Origin: RHLJ01 sp965247355
Lineage (GTDB): Bacteria > Bacteroidota > Rhodothermia > Balneolales > Balneolaceae
NCBI GenBank assembly: GCA_965247355.1
Contig: OZ252011.1
Coordinates: 1,860,001-1,924,000, forward strand
Direction of reading: 5' to 3'
Length of the DNA stretch: 64,000 bases
Below are positions 37,617-45,103 of this stretch, in pieces. A program made the position numbers and the translations under genes. The first letter of the stretch is position 1. Each line of letters opens with the position of its first letter. The notes beneath the pieces are model-generated. The model searched no databases. It worked only from the letters and a program-made list of their open reading frames with translations, and was not told the origin of the DNA.

Positions 37617-38389
37617 TGACCCATCCCTGTCCCTTCCCTTCTGCAAGGGAAGGGGACTCTTTGTTCATATCCCATCCCTTTAATAACGTCTCCCTCCCTA
37701 AGCGCAGGGAGGGAACAAGGGTGGGTGTGAAGTTGCATCCTAAGCTACCACGCTACTCTTTTTCTGACCTTCCTTTTCTGACCCATCCCTGTCCCTTCCC
37801 TTCTACAAGGGAAGGGAACTCGTTGTTTGATATCCCATCCCTTTAATACGTCTCCCTCCCTGAGCGCAGGGAGGGAACATGGGTGGGTGTGAATATACTC
37901 TCTTTGCTACTACCCTACTCTTTCTTTCTGTCCCACCTTTTTCTGACCCCTCCTCAATCCTCCCCTTTAACCAAGGGGAGGAGGCTCGTTGTTCACATCT
38001 CATCCCTTTAATAACGTCTCCCTCCCTGAGCGCAGGGAGGGAACATGGGTGGGTGTGAAGTTGCATCCTAAGCTACCACGCTACTCTTTTTCTGACCCTT
38101 CCTTTTCTGACCCATCCCTATCCCTTCCCTTCTACTAGGGAAGGGGACTCTTTGTTCATATCCCATCCCTTTAATACGTCTCCCTCCCTGAGCCCAGGGA
38201 GGGAACATGGGTGGGTGTGAATACACTCTCTTTGCTACTACCCTACTCTTTCTTTCTGTCCCTCCTTTTTCTGACCCCTCCTCAATCCTCCCCTTTAACC
38301 AAGGGAAGGGGACTCGTTGTTTGATATCCCATCCCTTTAATAACGTCTCCCTCCCTGAGCGCAGGGAGGGAACATGGGTGGGTGTGAAG
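37617..38389. repeat. G/C-rich hairpin repeats, units 3-7
   Basis: Five further units of about 115-120 bases at roughly 37617-37733, 37778-37893, 37942-38059, 38106-38221 and 38270-38389. They are joined by short related linkers (CTACCACGCTACTCTTT or CTACTACCCTACTCTTTC). Each contains the same two inverted repeats separated by ATCCCATCCCTTTAATA. Units alternate in the first hairpin and linker, suggesting growth by duplication of two-unit blocks. They fill the 829-base gene-free gap up to the integrase gene. Confidence 0.9.
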
Positions 38390-38423
38390 TTGCATCAACT
38401 CCCCACATTAGTAATCCCAGATC

Positions 38424-39386
38424 TTATAGACTGTCTACCGGGCTTTTGATATAATTTCCGCCTTTGTTCAGCACATGCGTATAAATCATGGTAGTTTTAA
38501 GATTTTTATGTCCCAGTAGTTCCTGAACGGTTCTGATATCATATCCATTTTGAAGCAGATGCGTTGCAAAACTATGCCTTAGTGTATGAGGAGTAACCTT
38601 TTTATCAATACCCGATTTTAAGGCAGCTTCTTTTATTCTTCTACTTACCCAAGAGTCTGACAAGTGATACCGATGTGTCTTTCCGGTTCTTGGGTCTTGA
38701 ATCTTTTTAGACGAGGGAAACACATACTGCCAGCCCAATTTTTTATTTTCCAATGGATATTTTCGGGCAAGTGCTTTAGGCAGATTAGCTTCTCCGAATC
38801 CTTGTTTAATATCCTTTTCATGGAGTATTTTTACTTTTTGGATTTGTTTTTTTAAAGGATCGATACATTTGACAGGCAATAAGGTGACACGATCTTTATT
38901 TCCTTTCCCAGACCTTACCCAGAGTTGTTTGTATTCAAAATCTACATCCTGAACCCTCAATCTAAGGCATTCCGAAATTCTAAGCCCTCCCCCATATAAT
39001 AGTGATGCTATAAGCAAGGGCTTCCCATCCAGCTTATCCATAACTAGAGTGATTTCCGGAACCGAAAGTACAACCGGTAATCTGGCCGGCTTTTTTGCCC
39101 GATCCAGGTTTTCAAGATTCAAATAGTTTCGATTTAGTATTTCTCTATAAAGAAACACCAGAGCGGACAATGCCTGATTTTGCGTTGATGCCGCTACATT
39201 CTTGTTATTAGCAAGATCATTTAAAAAAGCTTCCACGTGTTCTTCGGACAATTCATTTGGGTGTTGGGTTCCGTGAAACCTTATGTATCTGATGATCCAG
39301 TTCAGATAAGATTGCTCTGTTTTATAACTATAATTTCGTCTTCGTATCTCTGATCGTACCTGATCTAATAACTTTGACTTAGCCAT
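38424..39386 (-). CDS. intI: Integron integrase IntI
   Basis: A 320-residue tyrosine recombinase. A SAM-like N-terminal domain (1-95) precedes the catalytic domain with R136 (GGGLRISE), a Lys in GKGNKD, H267 and R270 (PHTLRHSFATHLL), H293 (LLGHKNL) and nucleophile Y302. The insert at about 200-233 (LPKALARKYP ... GWQYVFPS ... DPR) is the extra motif that separates integron integrases from XerC/D and phage integrases. It should recombine attC with attI and attC with attC. Transcribed away from the array, the usual layout. No CTGT-N8-ACAG LexA box was noticed upstream. Confidence 0.95.
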   Translation of the reverse strand: MAKSKLLDQVRSEIRRRNYSYKTEQSYLNWIIRYIRFHGTQHPNELSEEHVEAFLNDLANNKNVAASTQNQALSALVFLYREILNRNYLNLENLDRAKKPARLPVVLSVPEITLVMDKLDGKPLLIASLLYGGGLRISECLRLRVQDVDFEYKQLWVRSGKGNKDRVTLLPVKCIDPLKKQIQKVKILHEKDIKQGFGEANLPKALARKYPLENKKLGWQYVFPSSKKIQDPRTGKTHRYHLSDSWVSRRIKEAALKSGIDKKVTPHTLRHSFATHLLQNGYDIRTVQELLGHKNLKTTMIYTHVLNKGGNYIKSPVDSL

Positions 39387-39529
39387 AATAAATAAGGATT
39401 AAATAATATAAATTATTATGTTAGACCGATGAGCGATCTATTCCTTACAAAAACTGATGTTATCTGAAGTGATTATCCGTCTTACACGATGGATAACTAT
39501 TTGAAATAGCCTAGTTATTGTTTTTTGGA

Positions 39530-39594
39530 AGGGATTCAGGATTTTATCCTTCACAGGATGTCAAACCGCTCATACAACTAATAATATGTTATGT
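39530..39594 (+). other. attI: attI recombination site (candidate)
   Basis: The junction GTTATGT at 39588-39594 is the point where cassette 1 begins. It is fixed by attC1, whose R'' (CACATAAC) is its exact reverse complement. The left extent of attI is set by analogy to the about 65 bp of known attI sites and is not visible by motif; an ACAACTA at 39574 could be the weaker L box. Confidence 0.7.
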
Positions 39595-39847
39595 GCCCGG
39601 TCAGGCCACTAAAAGTGTTGGTGTTTTTTCCAGTCTTTTTCTCTTCCCTTTTCGGGTAGCTGGTAACAGCCGTTGTTTGTGGCAGAGCACTTTTGGGCTG
39701 GTAAGCTAATCTGGTTCTTCAACGTTGTTCAAAAACTCCTGCAACAAAGTCCCGGTTGGCCTGTCCGGTCAACGTGCAAAAAACCAGGTTGCACTAATTG
39801 CTTGCTTTTCCCACATTTAGGGGCAGCTTGGGCGTGGGTCAGTTTCC
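39589..39847 (+). other. Cassette 1 body without a convincing gene
   Basis: The first cassette has about 260 bases before its attC. Plus-strand frames are broken: one starts outside in attI and another lacks codon structure. The minus strand has only a 38-codon frame ending in TGA. Partly complementary segments (CCCGGTCAGGCC near 39597 and GGCCTGTCCGG near 39758) suggest possible RNA structure. It may be a non-coding or promoter-bearing cassette or a decayed gene. Confidence 0.5.
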
Positions 39848-39937
39848 ACATAACAAGCGTTACAAGCGGACTCGTATGAAATACCAAACTTTAATTCATA
39901 AACTTCGACTCGCCGCTTAAACGCCGGGTCGTTATGT
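39848..39937 (+). other. attC: attC site 1 (90 bp)
   Basis: R'' ACATAAC, then AAGCGTTACAAGCGG; right arm CCGCTTAAACGCCGGG, R' GTTATGT. Left-arm base variants TTAC in place of TTTC. Confidence 0.93.
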
Positions 39938-39957
39938 GTCAATAGAACTAATTCAGT

Positions 39958-40173
39958 ATGGATATAAAACTCAGCGAAAACGAATTACAGCTCCTTCGTG
40001 GAGTTCTTTCTCAAATTGTTATCAAAGATCGAACTGGTGAGTTGGGTATTATGCACGGTGCTAATAGATTTGTATCCACGGATTTGTCTTTAAAAAAACA
40101 ACACCGCCAAACTTTGTCATCAGCGTATCAAAAGCTTGGCTTAAACAATTTTCCAAAACAAGTTGCAGGGTAG
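39958..40173 (+). CDS. Cassette 2 small hypothetical protein
   Basis: A 71-residue soluble protein, starting 20 bases after the attC1 R' box and ending seven bases before its own attC. It is rich in Leu, Lys and Gln, with a helical start (SENELQLLRGVLSQIV) and a basic C-terminal half (LKKQHRQTLSSAYQKLG). No known domain is recognised. Expression presumably depends on transcription from the integron promoter upstream. Confidence 0.6.
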   Translation: MDIKLSENELQLLRGVLSQIVIKDRTGELGIMHGANRFVSTDLSLKKQHRQTLSSAYQKLGLNNFPKQVAG

Positions 40174-40179
40174 TTTGTC

Positions 40180-40269
40180 ACATAACAAGCGTTTCAAACG
40201 GACTCGATTAGGGTTCCGAACTTTAATAACAAAAACCAGACTCGCCGCTTAAACGCCGGGTCGTTATAA
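40180..40269 (+). other. attC: attC site 2 (90 bp)
   Basis: R'' ACATAAC matches the cassette's left GTTATGT. Left arm AAGCGTTTCAAACGG, right arm CCGCTTAAACGCCGGG, R' GTTATAA. Confidence 0.95.
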
Positions 40270-40280
40270 GGCAAAATAAA

Positions 40281-40577
40281 ATGTCTAACATTTCTTCAAT
40301 ATCCTCATTAAAAGCAACTTGTCCATGTTGTCATTATGTGGCAATTAAGGAGCGAAATATTTATGAAATTTGCCCTGTTTGTTATTGGGAAGATGAAGGA
40401 GAAAAGTGGGATTTAGAAATTGACTTAGAGTCAGGAGCAAATCATGGTTTAACTTTACGAGAAGGTCGTAATAACTTTGCTGAATTTGGTGCCAGCGACA
40501 AAAAATGGGTTCATGAAGTGGTATCAAAAGAAAACAGAACTAAGTTTGAATTTAATCCACCAAAAAATGCCTTATAA
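40281..40577 (+). CDS. Cassette 3: CPCC-type cysteine-rich protein
   Basis: A 98-residue protein with CPCC at residues 14-17 and CPVCYWEDEG further on (residues about 33-42), the pair of Cys knuckles of the CPCC cysteine-rich domain, expected to bind zinc. A NHGLTLREGRNNFAEFGA segment completes the family pattern. Its stop codon TAA lies inside the R'' box of attC3, so the recombination site terminates the gene. CPCC proteins are widespread small proteins of unknown role, often in variable genome regions. Confidence 0.85.
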   Translation: MSNISSISSLKATCPCCHYVAIKERNIYEICPVCYWEDEGEKWDLEIDLESGANHGLTLREGRNNFAEFGASDKKWVHEVVSKENRTKFEFNPPKNAL

Positions 40578-40661
40578 CAAGCGTTTCAAACGGACTCGGT
40601 TAGGGTTCGAACCTTTAATAAATTAAACCAGACTCGCCGCTTAAACGCCGGGTCGTTATAC
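40572..40661 (+). other. attC: attC site 3 (90 bp)
   Basis: R'' TTATAAC (supplies the stop of cassette 3). The end complementarity with the cassette's left edge extends to 11 bases (GTTATAAGGCA). R' GTTATAC. Confidence 0.95.
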
Positions 40662-40688
40662 TGCTTAGAATAAATTGTAGATTTCGAT

Positions 40689-40853
40689 ATGGACATCATT
40701 TTTTTAATGCTAATATTCGGTGCTTTCATTGGAGTTGGAAAAGCAATCCAGGAAATGAGAAAAAAGAAGCAAGAGCAATCTGATTTAAAAGAGCAATTAG
40801 GAGATGATTATGACGAGTTTATTAAAATGCGAAACGAAAAACGTAAACTATAG
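40689..40853 (+). CDS. Cassette 4 small membrane protein (copy 1)
   Basis: A 54-residue protein with one hydrophobic helix (residues 3-17, IIFLMLIFGAFIGVG) followed by a highly charged, probably coiled-coil tail rich in Lys, Glu and Gln. Start ATG 40689, stop TAG. The same cassette occurs again, base for base, at 43795-44084. The topology fits a small inner-membrane-anchored protein; no family recognised. Confidence 0.65.
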   Translation: MDIIFLMLIFGAFIGVGKAIQEMRKKKQEQSDLKEQLGDDYDEFIKMRNEKRKL

Positions 40854-40861
40854 AATCATCA

Positions 40862-40951
40862 GTATAACAAGCGTTTCAAGCGGACTCGGACAGGGTTCGG
40901 AACTTTAATAACTAAAACTCGACTCGCCGCTTAAACGCCGGGTCGTTATAC
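40862..40951 (+). other. attC: attC site 4 (90 bp)
   Basis: R'' GTATAAC, left arm AAGCGTTTCAAGCGG, right arm CCGCTTAAACGCCGGG, R' GTTATAC. The body is identical to attC10. Confidence 0.95.
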
Positions 40952-40967
40952 GCTAAAACCAATAGTC

Positions 40968-41591
40968 ATGAAGAGAATCACAACAACCTTATTAATTTTA
41001 TTTATAGCAACAGCACAATTTAGTTGTTCAGACAATCCAACAGATTCATCCGAAAATGAATTTTATACTAAATCCATTGAGAGAACTGCTGACAATGAAT
41101 TTGAACAAGAGCTTATTGAAAAAGCAGAGGCAGAATACCCACCACGTGACAGCGTATTAGCAGCTGTTTTTCCCTGGCAACATGACTTGATTCCCGAAAC
41201 TGAGTATTGGTGGTATTCAAGATTTGATGGAGTATACCTACCTTTTGCAATAACAATTGACGCTATTTCATACTATGAAAATTTTATCGATTCACTTGCT
41301 TCAAAAGAGCAAGATGATTTTTATAAAACAGCAGATTTTGAATATGAAGCTCAAGTGAGTTTTCATACATCAATTAATATTTATGAACTTGGGTATACCA
41401 ATCCAACATCAGAACACTTGCTTGGTTCTTTTGAGGAGGTTTATGTGGTGGAAATGAGTTTAGGATTTCGTTATGACTGTGGTGATGATTGCCTCTTGAG
41501 TACTGGTAAAAAACGAGTAGTTGTTTTCGACAATAATGGGACTCTTTTGGAAATATTTTATGACGGTATTTCAATAACAGCGGTAACGTAA
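40968..41591 (+). CDS. Cassette 5 lipoprotein (copy 1)
   Basis: A 207-residue protein with a lipoprotein signal (lipid-attachment Cys20 in AQFSCSDN). The mature part is acidic, with many Tyr, Phe and Glu residues, one CGDDC pair near the C-terminus that could form a disulfide, and no recognised domain. Start ATG 40968, 17 bases after the attC4 R' box. An identical cassette lies at 48429-49211. Probably exported to the outer membrane. Confidence 0.75.
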   Translation: MKRITTTLLILFIATAQFSCSDNPTDSSENEFYTKSIERTADNEFEQELIEKAEAEYPPRDSVLAAVFPWQHDLIPETEYWWYSRFDGVYLPFAITIDAISYYENFIDSLASKEQDDFYKTADFEYEAQVSFHTSINIYELGYTNPTSEHLLGSFEEVYVVEMSLGFRYDCGDDCLLSTGKKRVVVFDNNGTLLEIFYDGISITAVT

Positions 41592-41610
41592 AGCCTTTTA
41601 ATACAGTAGC

Positions 41611-41734
41611 GTATAACAAGCGTTTCAAGTCGGACGCAGGTAGGGTTCGCCGGAAAGCTTGTGGACAATAAAAATATTCAGTTACTTCAACAAAAACCGA
41701 AAACCTGCGCCGCTTAAACGCCGGGTCGTTAGCT
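41611..41734 (+). other. attC: attC site 5 (124 bp, long type)
   Basis: R'' GTATAAC, left arm AAGCGTTTCAAGTCGGACGC, long loop with GGAAAGCTTGTGG, right arm CCTGCGCCGCTTAAACGCC, R' GTTAGCT. The body is identical to attC17. Confidence 0.95.
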
Positions 41735-41746
41735 GTCTTAACCAAA

Positions 41747-42112
41747 ATGAAATCATTCAAATATATTTTCCTTTTTGTTTTGCTATTTTCAGTCTCGGGT
41801 TGTCAGACAACTGAATTAAAACGAACTATATACACTGAGCAAGAATCACCAAACTCTAAATTTGTAGCACAAATAATAAAAGTTGGAGAGAATTATCGAT
41901 TCGCTATAAAATCTGACAATGGAACTGTCTCAATTGTCGATATAGATTTTACTCCAACTGGATATCATGATCCTGGATTTGCTTTAGTTTGGAATGATGA
42001 ATCAAGTAGTGTTCAAATTGAAGTGGATCATGATTTTGGAGACAACAATCTTTTATTTGAGTATAATTTAGAAACGTTTTCTTGGCAAAAAGTAAAGAAA
42101 TCAGACAGCTAA
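41747..42112 (+). CDS. Cassette 6 lipoprotein
   Basis: A 121-residue protein with a lipoprotein signal; Cys19 in SVSGCQTT is the likely lipidated residue. The mature about 100 residues look beta-rich (KFVAQIIKVGENYRFAIK, FALVWNDESSSVQIEVDHD) and resemble a small beta-sandwich. Its TAA stop codon is part of the R'' box of attC6. No known family. Starts 12 bases after attC5. Confidence 0.72.
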   Translation: MKSFKYIFLFVLLFSVSGCQTTELKRTIYTEQESPNSKFVAQIIKVGENYRFAIKSDNGTVSIVDIDFTPTGYHDPGFALVWNDESSSVQIEVDHDFGDNNLLFEYNLETFSWQKVKKSDS

Positions 42113-42230
42113 CAAGCGTTTCAAGTCGGACGCAGGTAGGGTTCGCTGGAAAGCTTGTGGGCAATAAAATTAATCCGTTACTTCAACAAAAACCGAAAAC
42201 CTGCGCCGCTTAAACGCCGGGTCGTTAGTT
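42107..42230 (+). other. attC: attC site 6 (124 bp, long type)
   Basis: R'' AGCTAAC matches the left edge GTTAGCT (11-base match GTTAGCTGTCT). R' GTTAGTT. Contains the stop codon of cassette 6. Confidence 0.95.
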
Positions 42231-42243
42231 GCATTAATCACAA

Positions 42244-42804
42244 ATGAAGATAAGAACCCTAGTTTTACTATTACTTTTTTTCACTTTGGTTACAAGTTGT
42301 CGAAAACCCAGCAGTACAACTTCGGAAGAAATCTTTATAGAGCAGCGATTCGAATTAATCTCAGTTGAAGCAGAAAGATTTTTAAATGATTACCTACCTG
42401 AATTTGAAATATATAATTATTCAGGCGAGTGGAATGGTAGTTTAATTTCTTCTGACTTTAATAGTGATTCAATGCCTGATTATGTCATGACCCTTGTGGA
42501 TACAAATGCAATAGTAAATAAGAGTTTTACTTTTTACACTTTTGCCCTTCTAAGTAAAAATGATAGTTATTCTATTGATAGCAGTTTTTACTTTCGAGGA
42601 GGTGGTCAAAGTTTTGATCCTAGACTCCTTAGCGAACTTAGTTTATTGGAACCAGGAAATTATTATAACATAAATCGTTATGGAGATTCCTTAAATATAA
42701 CTTCTGTAGGAATAAATCATCTATCGGAAGCTTCTCGCCGTTACTATATTTGGGATAAAACAGAAAAAAAATTTATAGGTGTGGGCGCCAGATATCTTGA
42801 TTAA
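42244..42804 (+). CDS. Cassette 7 lipoprotein
   Basis: A 186-residue protein with a lipoprotein signal; Cys19 in LVTSCRKP. The mature part has an acidic surface, DFNSDSMPDYVM (a calcium-binding-like DxNxDxxxD loop of the type seen in FG-GAP/VCBS repeats) and several aromatic beta segments. Possibly a small surface protein. No closer relative recognised. Starts 13 bases after attC6. Confidence 0.7.
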   Translation: MKIRTLVLLLLFFTLVTSCRKPSSTTSEEIFIEQRFELISVEAERFLNDYLPEFEIYNYSGEWNGSLISSDFNSDSMPDYVMTLVDTNAIVNKSFTFYTFALLSKNDSYSIDSSFYFRGGGQSFDPRLLSELSLLEPGNYYNINRYGDSLNITSVGINHLSEASRRYYIWDKTEKKFIGVGARYLD

Positions 42805-42810
42805 CCATGC

Positions 42811-42900
42811 AACTAACAAGCGTTTCAAGCGGACTCGATTAGGGTTCGAAACTTTAATAATTAAAACTCGGCTCGCCGCTTAAACGCCGGGTCGTTATAC
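42811..42900 (+). other. attC: attC site 7 (90 bp)
   Basis: R'' AACTAAC matches the left edge GTTAGTT (11-base match). Left arm AAGCGTTTCAAGCGG, R' GTTATAC. Confidence 0.95.
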
Positions 42901-42913
42901 CAACTCATCCTAA

Positions 42914-43363
42914 ATGAGAAACTTTCTAGTAATCATACTTCTTTCATTTTTGTTTTCAAGTTGTGTTGTTACTGGTAAACACTATCTCAGAAACTTCACA
43001 GATGATACTGTCGAAGTTCTATTATTAAGTAACCAAGGTTTTTCTTTCTCTCCTGATTCGACCTATGTTTATCCATTCGCTGATCAAGTTTTAGACATTG
43101 GAAAAGGAATTGATAACTCATTTAATGAAAAAACCTCAGCAGAATTCATTTCAGAAGATTCTTTAAAAATAATTCTACCACCGACATCAACTATCTATAT
43201 CGGCAACGGTAGCAGTGTTAGTTCGTATCAATTTGGTGCTCTTGTTTACGAATTAGATGGACAGACTGAAAAAATAGAACTTCAAGCTGATGATGAAAGA
43301 ATAAAAACAAAAAGAAGAGGTGCCGGTGTTGGAAGATATTTTGCATATATCGACATTAAGTAG
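42914..43363 (+). CDS. Cassette 8 lipoprotein
   Basis: A 149-residue protein with a lipoprotein signal; Cys17 in FLFSSCVVTG. The mature part is beta-rich with Thr/Ser stretches and a basic C-terminal segment (RIKTKRRGAG). An ILPPTSTIYIGNG segment looks like an edge strand and loop. No known domain. Starts 13 bases after attC7. Confidence 0.7.
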   Translation: MRNFLVIILLSFLFSSCVVTGKHYLRNFTDDTVEVLLLSNQGFSFSPDSTYVYPFADQVLDIGKGIDNSFNEKTSAEFISEDSLKIILPPTSTIYIGNGSSVSSYQFGALVYELDGQTEKIELQADDERIKTKRRGAGVGRYFAYIDIK

Positions 43364-43366
43364 TTG

Positions 43367-43490
43367 GTATAACAAGCGTTTCAAGTCGGACGCAGGTAGG
43401 GTTCGCTGGAAGGCTTGTGGGCAATAAAAATATTCAGTTACTTCAACAAAAACCGAAAACCTGCGCCGCTTAAACGCCGGGTCGTTATGC
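43367..43490 (+). other. attC: attC site 8 (124 bp, long type)
   Basis: R'' GTATAAC matches the left edge GTTATAC with a 12-base extended match (GTTATACCAACT). R' GTTATGC. Confidence 0.95.
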
Positions 43491-43512
43491 TCCTAATTAC
43501 TGTTACTCATAA

Positions 43513-43716
43513 ATGATCGACAATATAATTTTTACCTCTGTGATATCGGGAATCTTGGTTTTCGAAATAACAAAGAAAAGAGCATTCTTAATGACTCAAG
43601 AATTATTTCCTAAAAAAGAAAATGATCCTGTTATTTATTGGTTGTCGGTCGTTGCAAAAGTTATTGTTCTCATCATTGTAATAATTAGAACTATTCAAGA
43701 ATATGTAGTAGCATAA
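43513..43716 (+). CDS. Cassette 9 small membrane protein
   Basis: A 67-residue protein with two hydrophobic segments (about residues 4-18 and 42-60) and a charged central loop (TKKRAFLMTQELFPKKEND). Its TAA stop is inside the R'' box of attC9. No family recognised; the topology is like many small cassette-encoded membrane proteins. Confidence 0.62.
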   Translation: MIDNIIFTSVISGILVFEITKKRAFLMTQELFPKKENDPVIYWLSVVAKVIVLIIVIIRTIQEYVVA

Positions 43717-43800
43717 CAAGCGTTTCAAGCGGACTCGATTAGGGTTCGGAACTTTAATAATAAAAACTCGACTCGCCGCTTAAACGCGGGGTCGTTATAC
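43711..43800 (+). other. attC: attC site 9 (90 bp)
   Basis: R'' GCATAAC matches the left edge GTTATGC. The right arm has a variant AAACGCGGGG in place of AAACGCCGGG. R' GTTATAC. Confidence 0.94.
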
Positions 43801-43827
43801 TGCTTAGAATAAATTGTAGATTTCGAT

Positions 43828-43992
43828 ATGGACATCATTTTTTTAATGCTAATATTCGGTGCTTTCATTGGAGTTGGAAAAGCAATCCAGGAAATGAGAA
43901 AAAAGAAGCAAGAGCAATCTGATTTAAAAGAGCAATTAGGAGATGATTATGACGAGTTTATTAAAATGCGAAACGAAAAACGTAAACTATAG
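43828..43992 (+). CDS. Cassette 10 small membrane protein (copy 2 of cassette 4)
   Basis: A 54-residue protein identical to that at 40689-40853. The whole 290-base cassette, including its attC body, is unchanged between 40656-40945 and 43795-44084. One hydrophobic helix then a charged tail. Confidence 0.65.
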   Translation: MDIIFLMLIFGAFIGVGKAIQEMRKKKQEQSDLKEQLGDDYDEFIKMRNEKRKL

Positions 43993-44000
43993 AATCATCA

Positions 44001-44090
44001 GTATAACAAGCGTTTCAAGCGGACTCGGACAGGGTTCGGAACTTTAATAACTAAAACTCGACTCGCCGCTTAAACGCCGGGTCGTTATAA
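44001..44090 (+). other. attC: attC site 10 (90 bp)
   Basis: Same body as attC4. R'' GTATAAC; R' GTTATAA belongs to the next cassette and is the only difference. Confidence 0.95.
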
Positions 44091-44103
44091 CGCTTTCTTC
44101 AAA

Positions 44104-44538
44104 ATGGACTTAAAAAGTGAAGTGAAATATTGGCTTATCGAAGAAAGAATTGGACTAATAAGTCACAATGAACTTATTCAAAGAGTGGATAAGAAAATCT
44201 TAGAATTAGATGAAATCCCAACATATTTAGTTGATATTTCTATTCAAGATTCTGAGTCAGAAAATGATTTAAATCTAAACTTAGCCAATATTGATCAAGA
44301 CCATATTTCTATTATTGTAGAGCATTTAATTTCACTTTTTAAATCGAATTCAATTTCATTATCTGAACTTGGCGTTTTTTCATACAAACTGTCTTGTCTA
44401 ATCGACCCAAGAAATGATTCTAAATCAATATTAAATTGGGTAGATGATGAAATTGAACTAATTAAACAGAATATAAAACCTAGGAAAGAGTCAGAAATTG
44501 AAATTCTTAAAAAGCTTAATCAGCTTGTCGCGTTATAA
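44104..44538 (+). CDS. Cassette 11 hypothetical protein
   Basis: A 144-residue acidic, mostly helical soluble protein (KYWLIEERIGLISHNELIQ, ISIIVEHLISLF, LNWVDDEIELIK). Its TAA stop lies in the R'' box of attC11 and its start is 13 bases past attC10. The compact helical make-up is like small immunity or binding proteins, but I can support no family. Confidence 0.65.
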   Translation: MDLKSEVKYWLIEERIGLISHNELIQRVDKKILELDEIPTYLVDISIQDSESENDLNLNLANIDQDHISIIVEHLISLFKSNSISLSELGVFSYKLSCLIDPRNDSKSILNWVDDEIELIKQNIKPRKESEIEILKKLNQLVAL

Positions 44539-44622
44539 CAAGCGTTTCAAACGGACTCGAACGCGCTTCGGGGCCTTAATTTTAATAACCAGACTCGCCG
44601 TTTAAACGCCGGGTCGTTATGT
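44533..44622 (+). other. attC: attC site 11 (90 bp)
   Basis: R'' TTATAAC (stop codon of cassette 11). The central part differs from other short sites (ACGCGCTTCGGGGCC) and the right arm reads CCGTTTAAACGCCGGG. R' GTTATGT. Confidence 0.93.
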
Positions 44623-44631
44623 GCTTTCATC

Positions 44632-44973
44632 GTGAAAATTGTCACTATAAATACTGATGAAATTTTTGATTGGGATTCATTCCATGATCTCTTTTCAAAT
44701 AAATTCGGTTTTCCAGATTTTTATGGTCGAAATATGGATGCTTGGATTGATTGTATGGTATCATTGGATTCCCCAGAAGATGGAATGACATCTATTCATA
44801 TTGAAACTGGAGAAACTTTGATTCTTGAATTGGGAAACGTTTCTTCACTTTCTAAAAGAAATAAGGATATTTACGACGCTATCATTGAATGCTCTGCTTT
44901 TGTCAATTATGCTAAAATAGTTCTAGGTGAAAACCCAGTTCTTACTTTGTCATTCAATAAAAACAGCACATAA
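44632..44973 (+). CDS. Cassette 12: barstar-family protein
   Basis: A 113-residue protein starting at GTG nine bases after attC11. The segment from IFDWDSFHDLFSNKFGFPDF through YGRNMDAWIDCM matches the barstar/RNase-inhibitor fold. In that family this helix-loop plugs a barnase-type RNase active site with acidic residues. A following DGMTSIHIETG and helical part complete the domain. No barnase-like toxin gene is present in the cassette or its neighbours, so it would be an orphan inhibitor. Its stop codon is in the attC12 R'' box. Confidence 0.85.
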   Translation: MKIVTINTDEIFDWDSFHDLFSNKFGFPDFYGRNMDAWIDCMVSLDSPEDGMTSIHIETGETLILELGNVSSLSKRNKDIYDAIIECSAFVNYAKIVLGENPVLTLSFNKNST

Positions 44974-45094
44974 CAAGCGTTTCAAGCGGACTCACCCCTG
45001 CGCTAAAGCTTCGGAGTGCAGGCGAAGTGAATACTTTCCGAAGCTTAATTAACACTCACGCAAGGCTCGCCGCTTAAACGCCGGGTCGTTATAT
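44968..45094 (+). other. attC: attC site 12 (127 bp, distinct loop)
   Basis: R'' ACATAAC matches GTTATGT. The arms are of the short-site type (AAGCGTTTCAAGCGGACTC / CTCGCCGCTTAAACGCC), but the loop is a long hairpin with AAGCTTCGGA and TCCGAAGCTT inverted repeats. R' GTTATAT. Confidence 0.93.
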
Positions 45095-45103
45095 GCACTT
45101 TCA

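Noticed and set aside
36909..38389. Possible CRISPR array
   Set aside because: Units are about 115 bases with two internal hairpins, linkers are themselves related rather than unique spacers, and no cas gene is near.
36894..38449. Open frames of 60-90 codons through the hairpin repeats on both strands
   Set aside because: Low-complexity Pro/Ser/Arg-rich translations of the repeat units, with the same peptide in several copies and in both orientations; no coding signature.
38424..39386. XerC/XerD or phage integrase instead of IntI
   Set aside because: The LPKALARKYP...GWQYVFPS...DPR insert and the neighbouring attI/attC array are specific to integron integrases.
39518..39879. Two plus-strand frames of 63 and 68 codons in attI and cassette 1
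   Set aside because: The first begins upstream of the recombination junction, so it is not a cassette gene; the second has poor composition and no domain. Kept as non-coding with a note.
41374..41760. Minus-strand frame across cassette 5 and attC5 (and its twin at 48857-49276)
   Set aside because: It lies antisense to the lipoprotein gene and across the attC; identical because the cassettes are duplicates.
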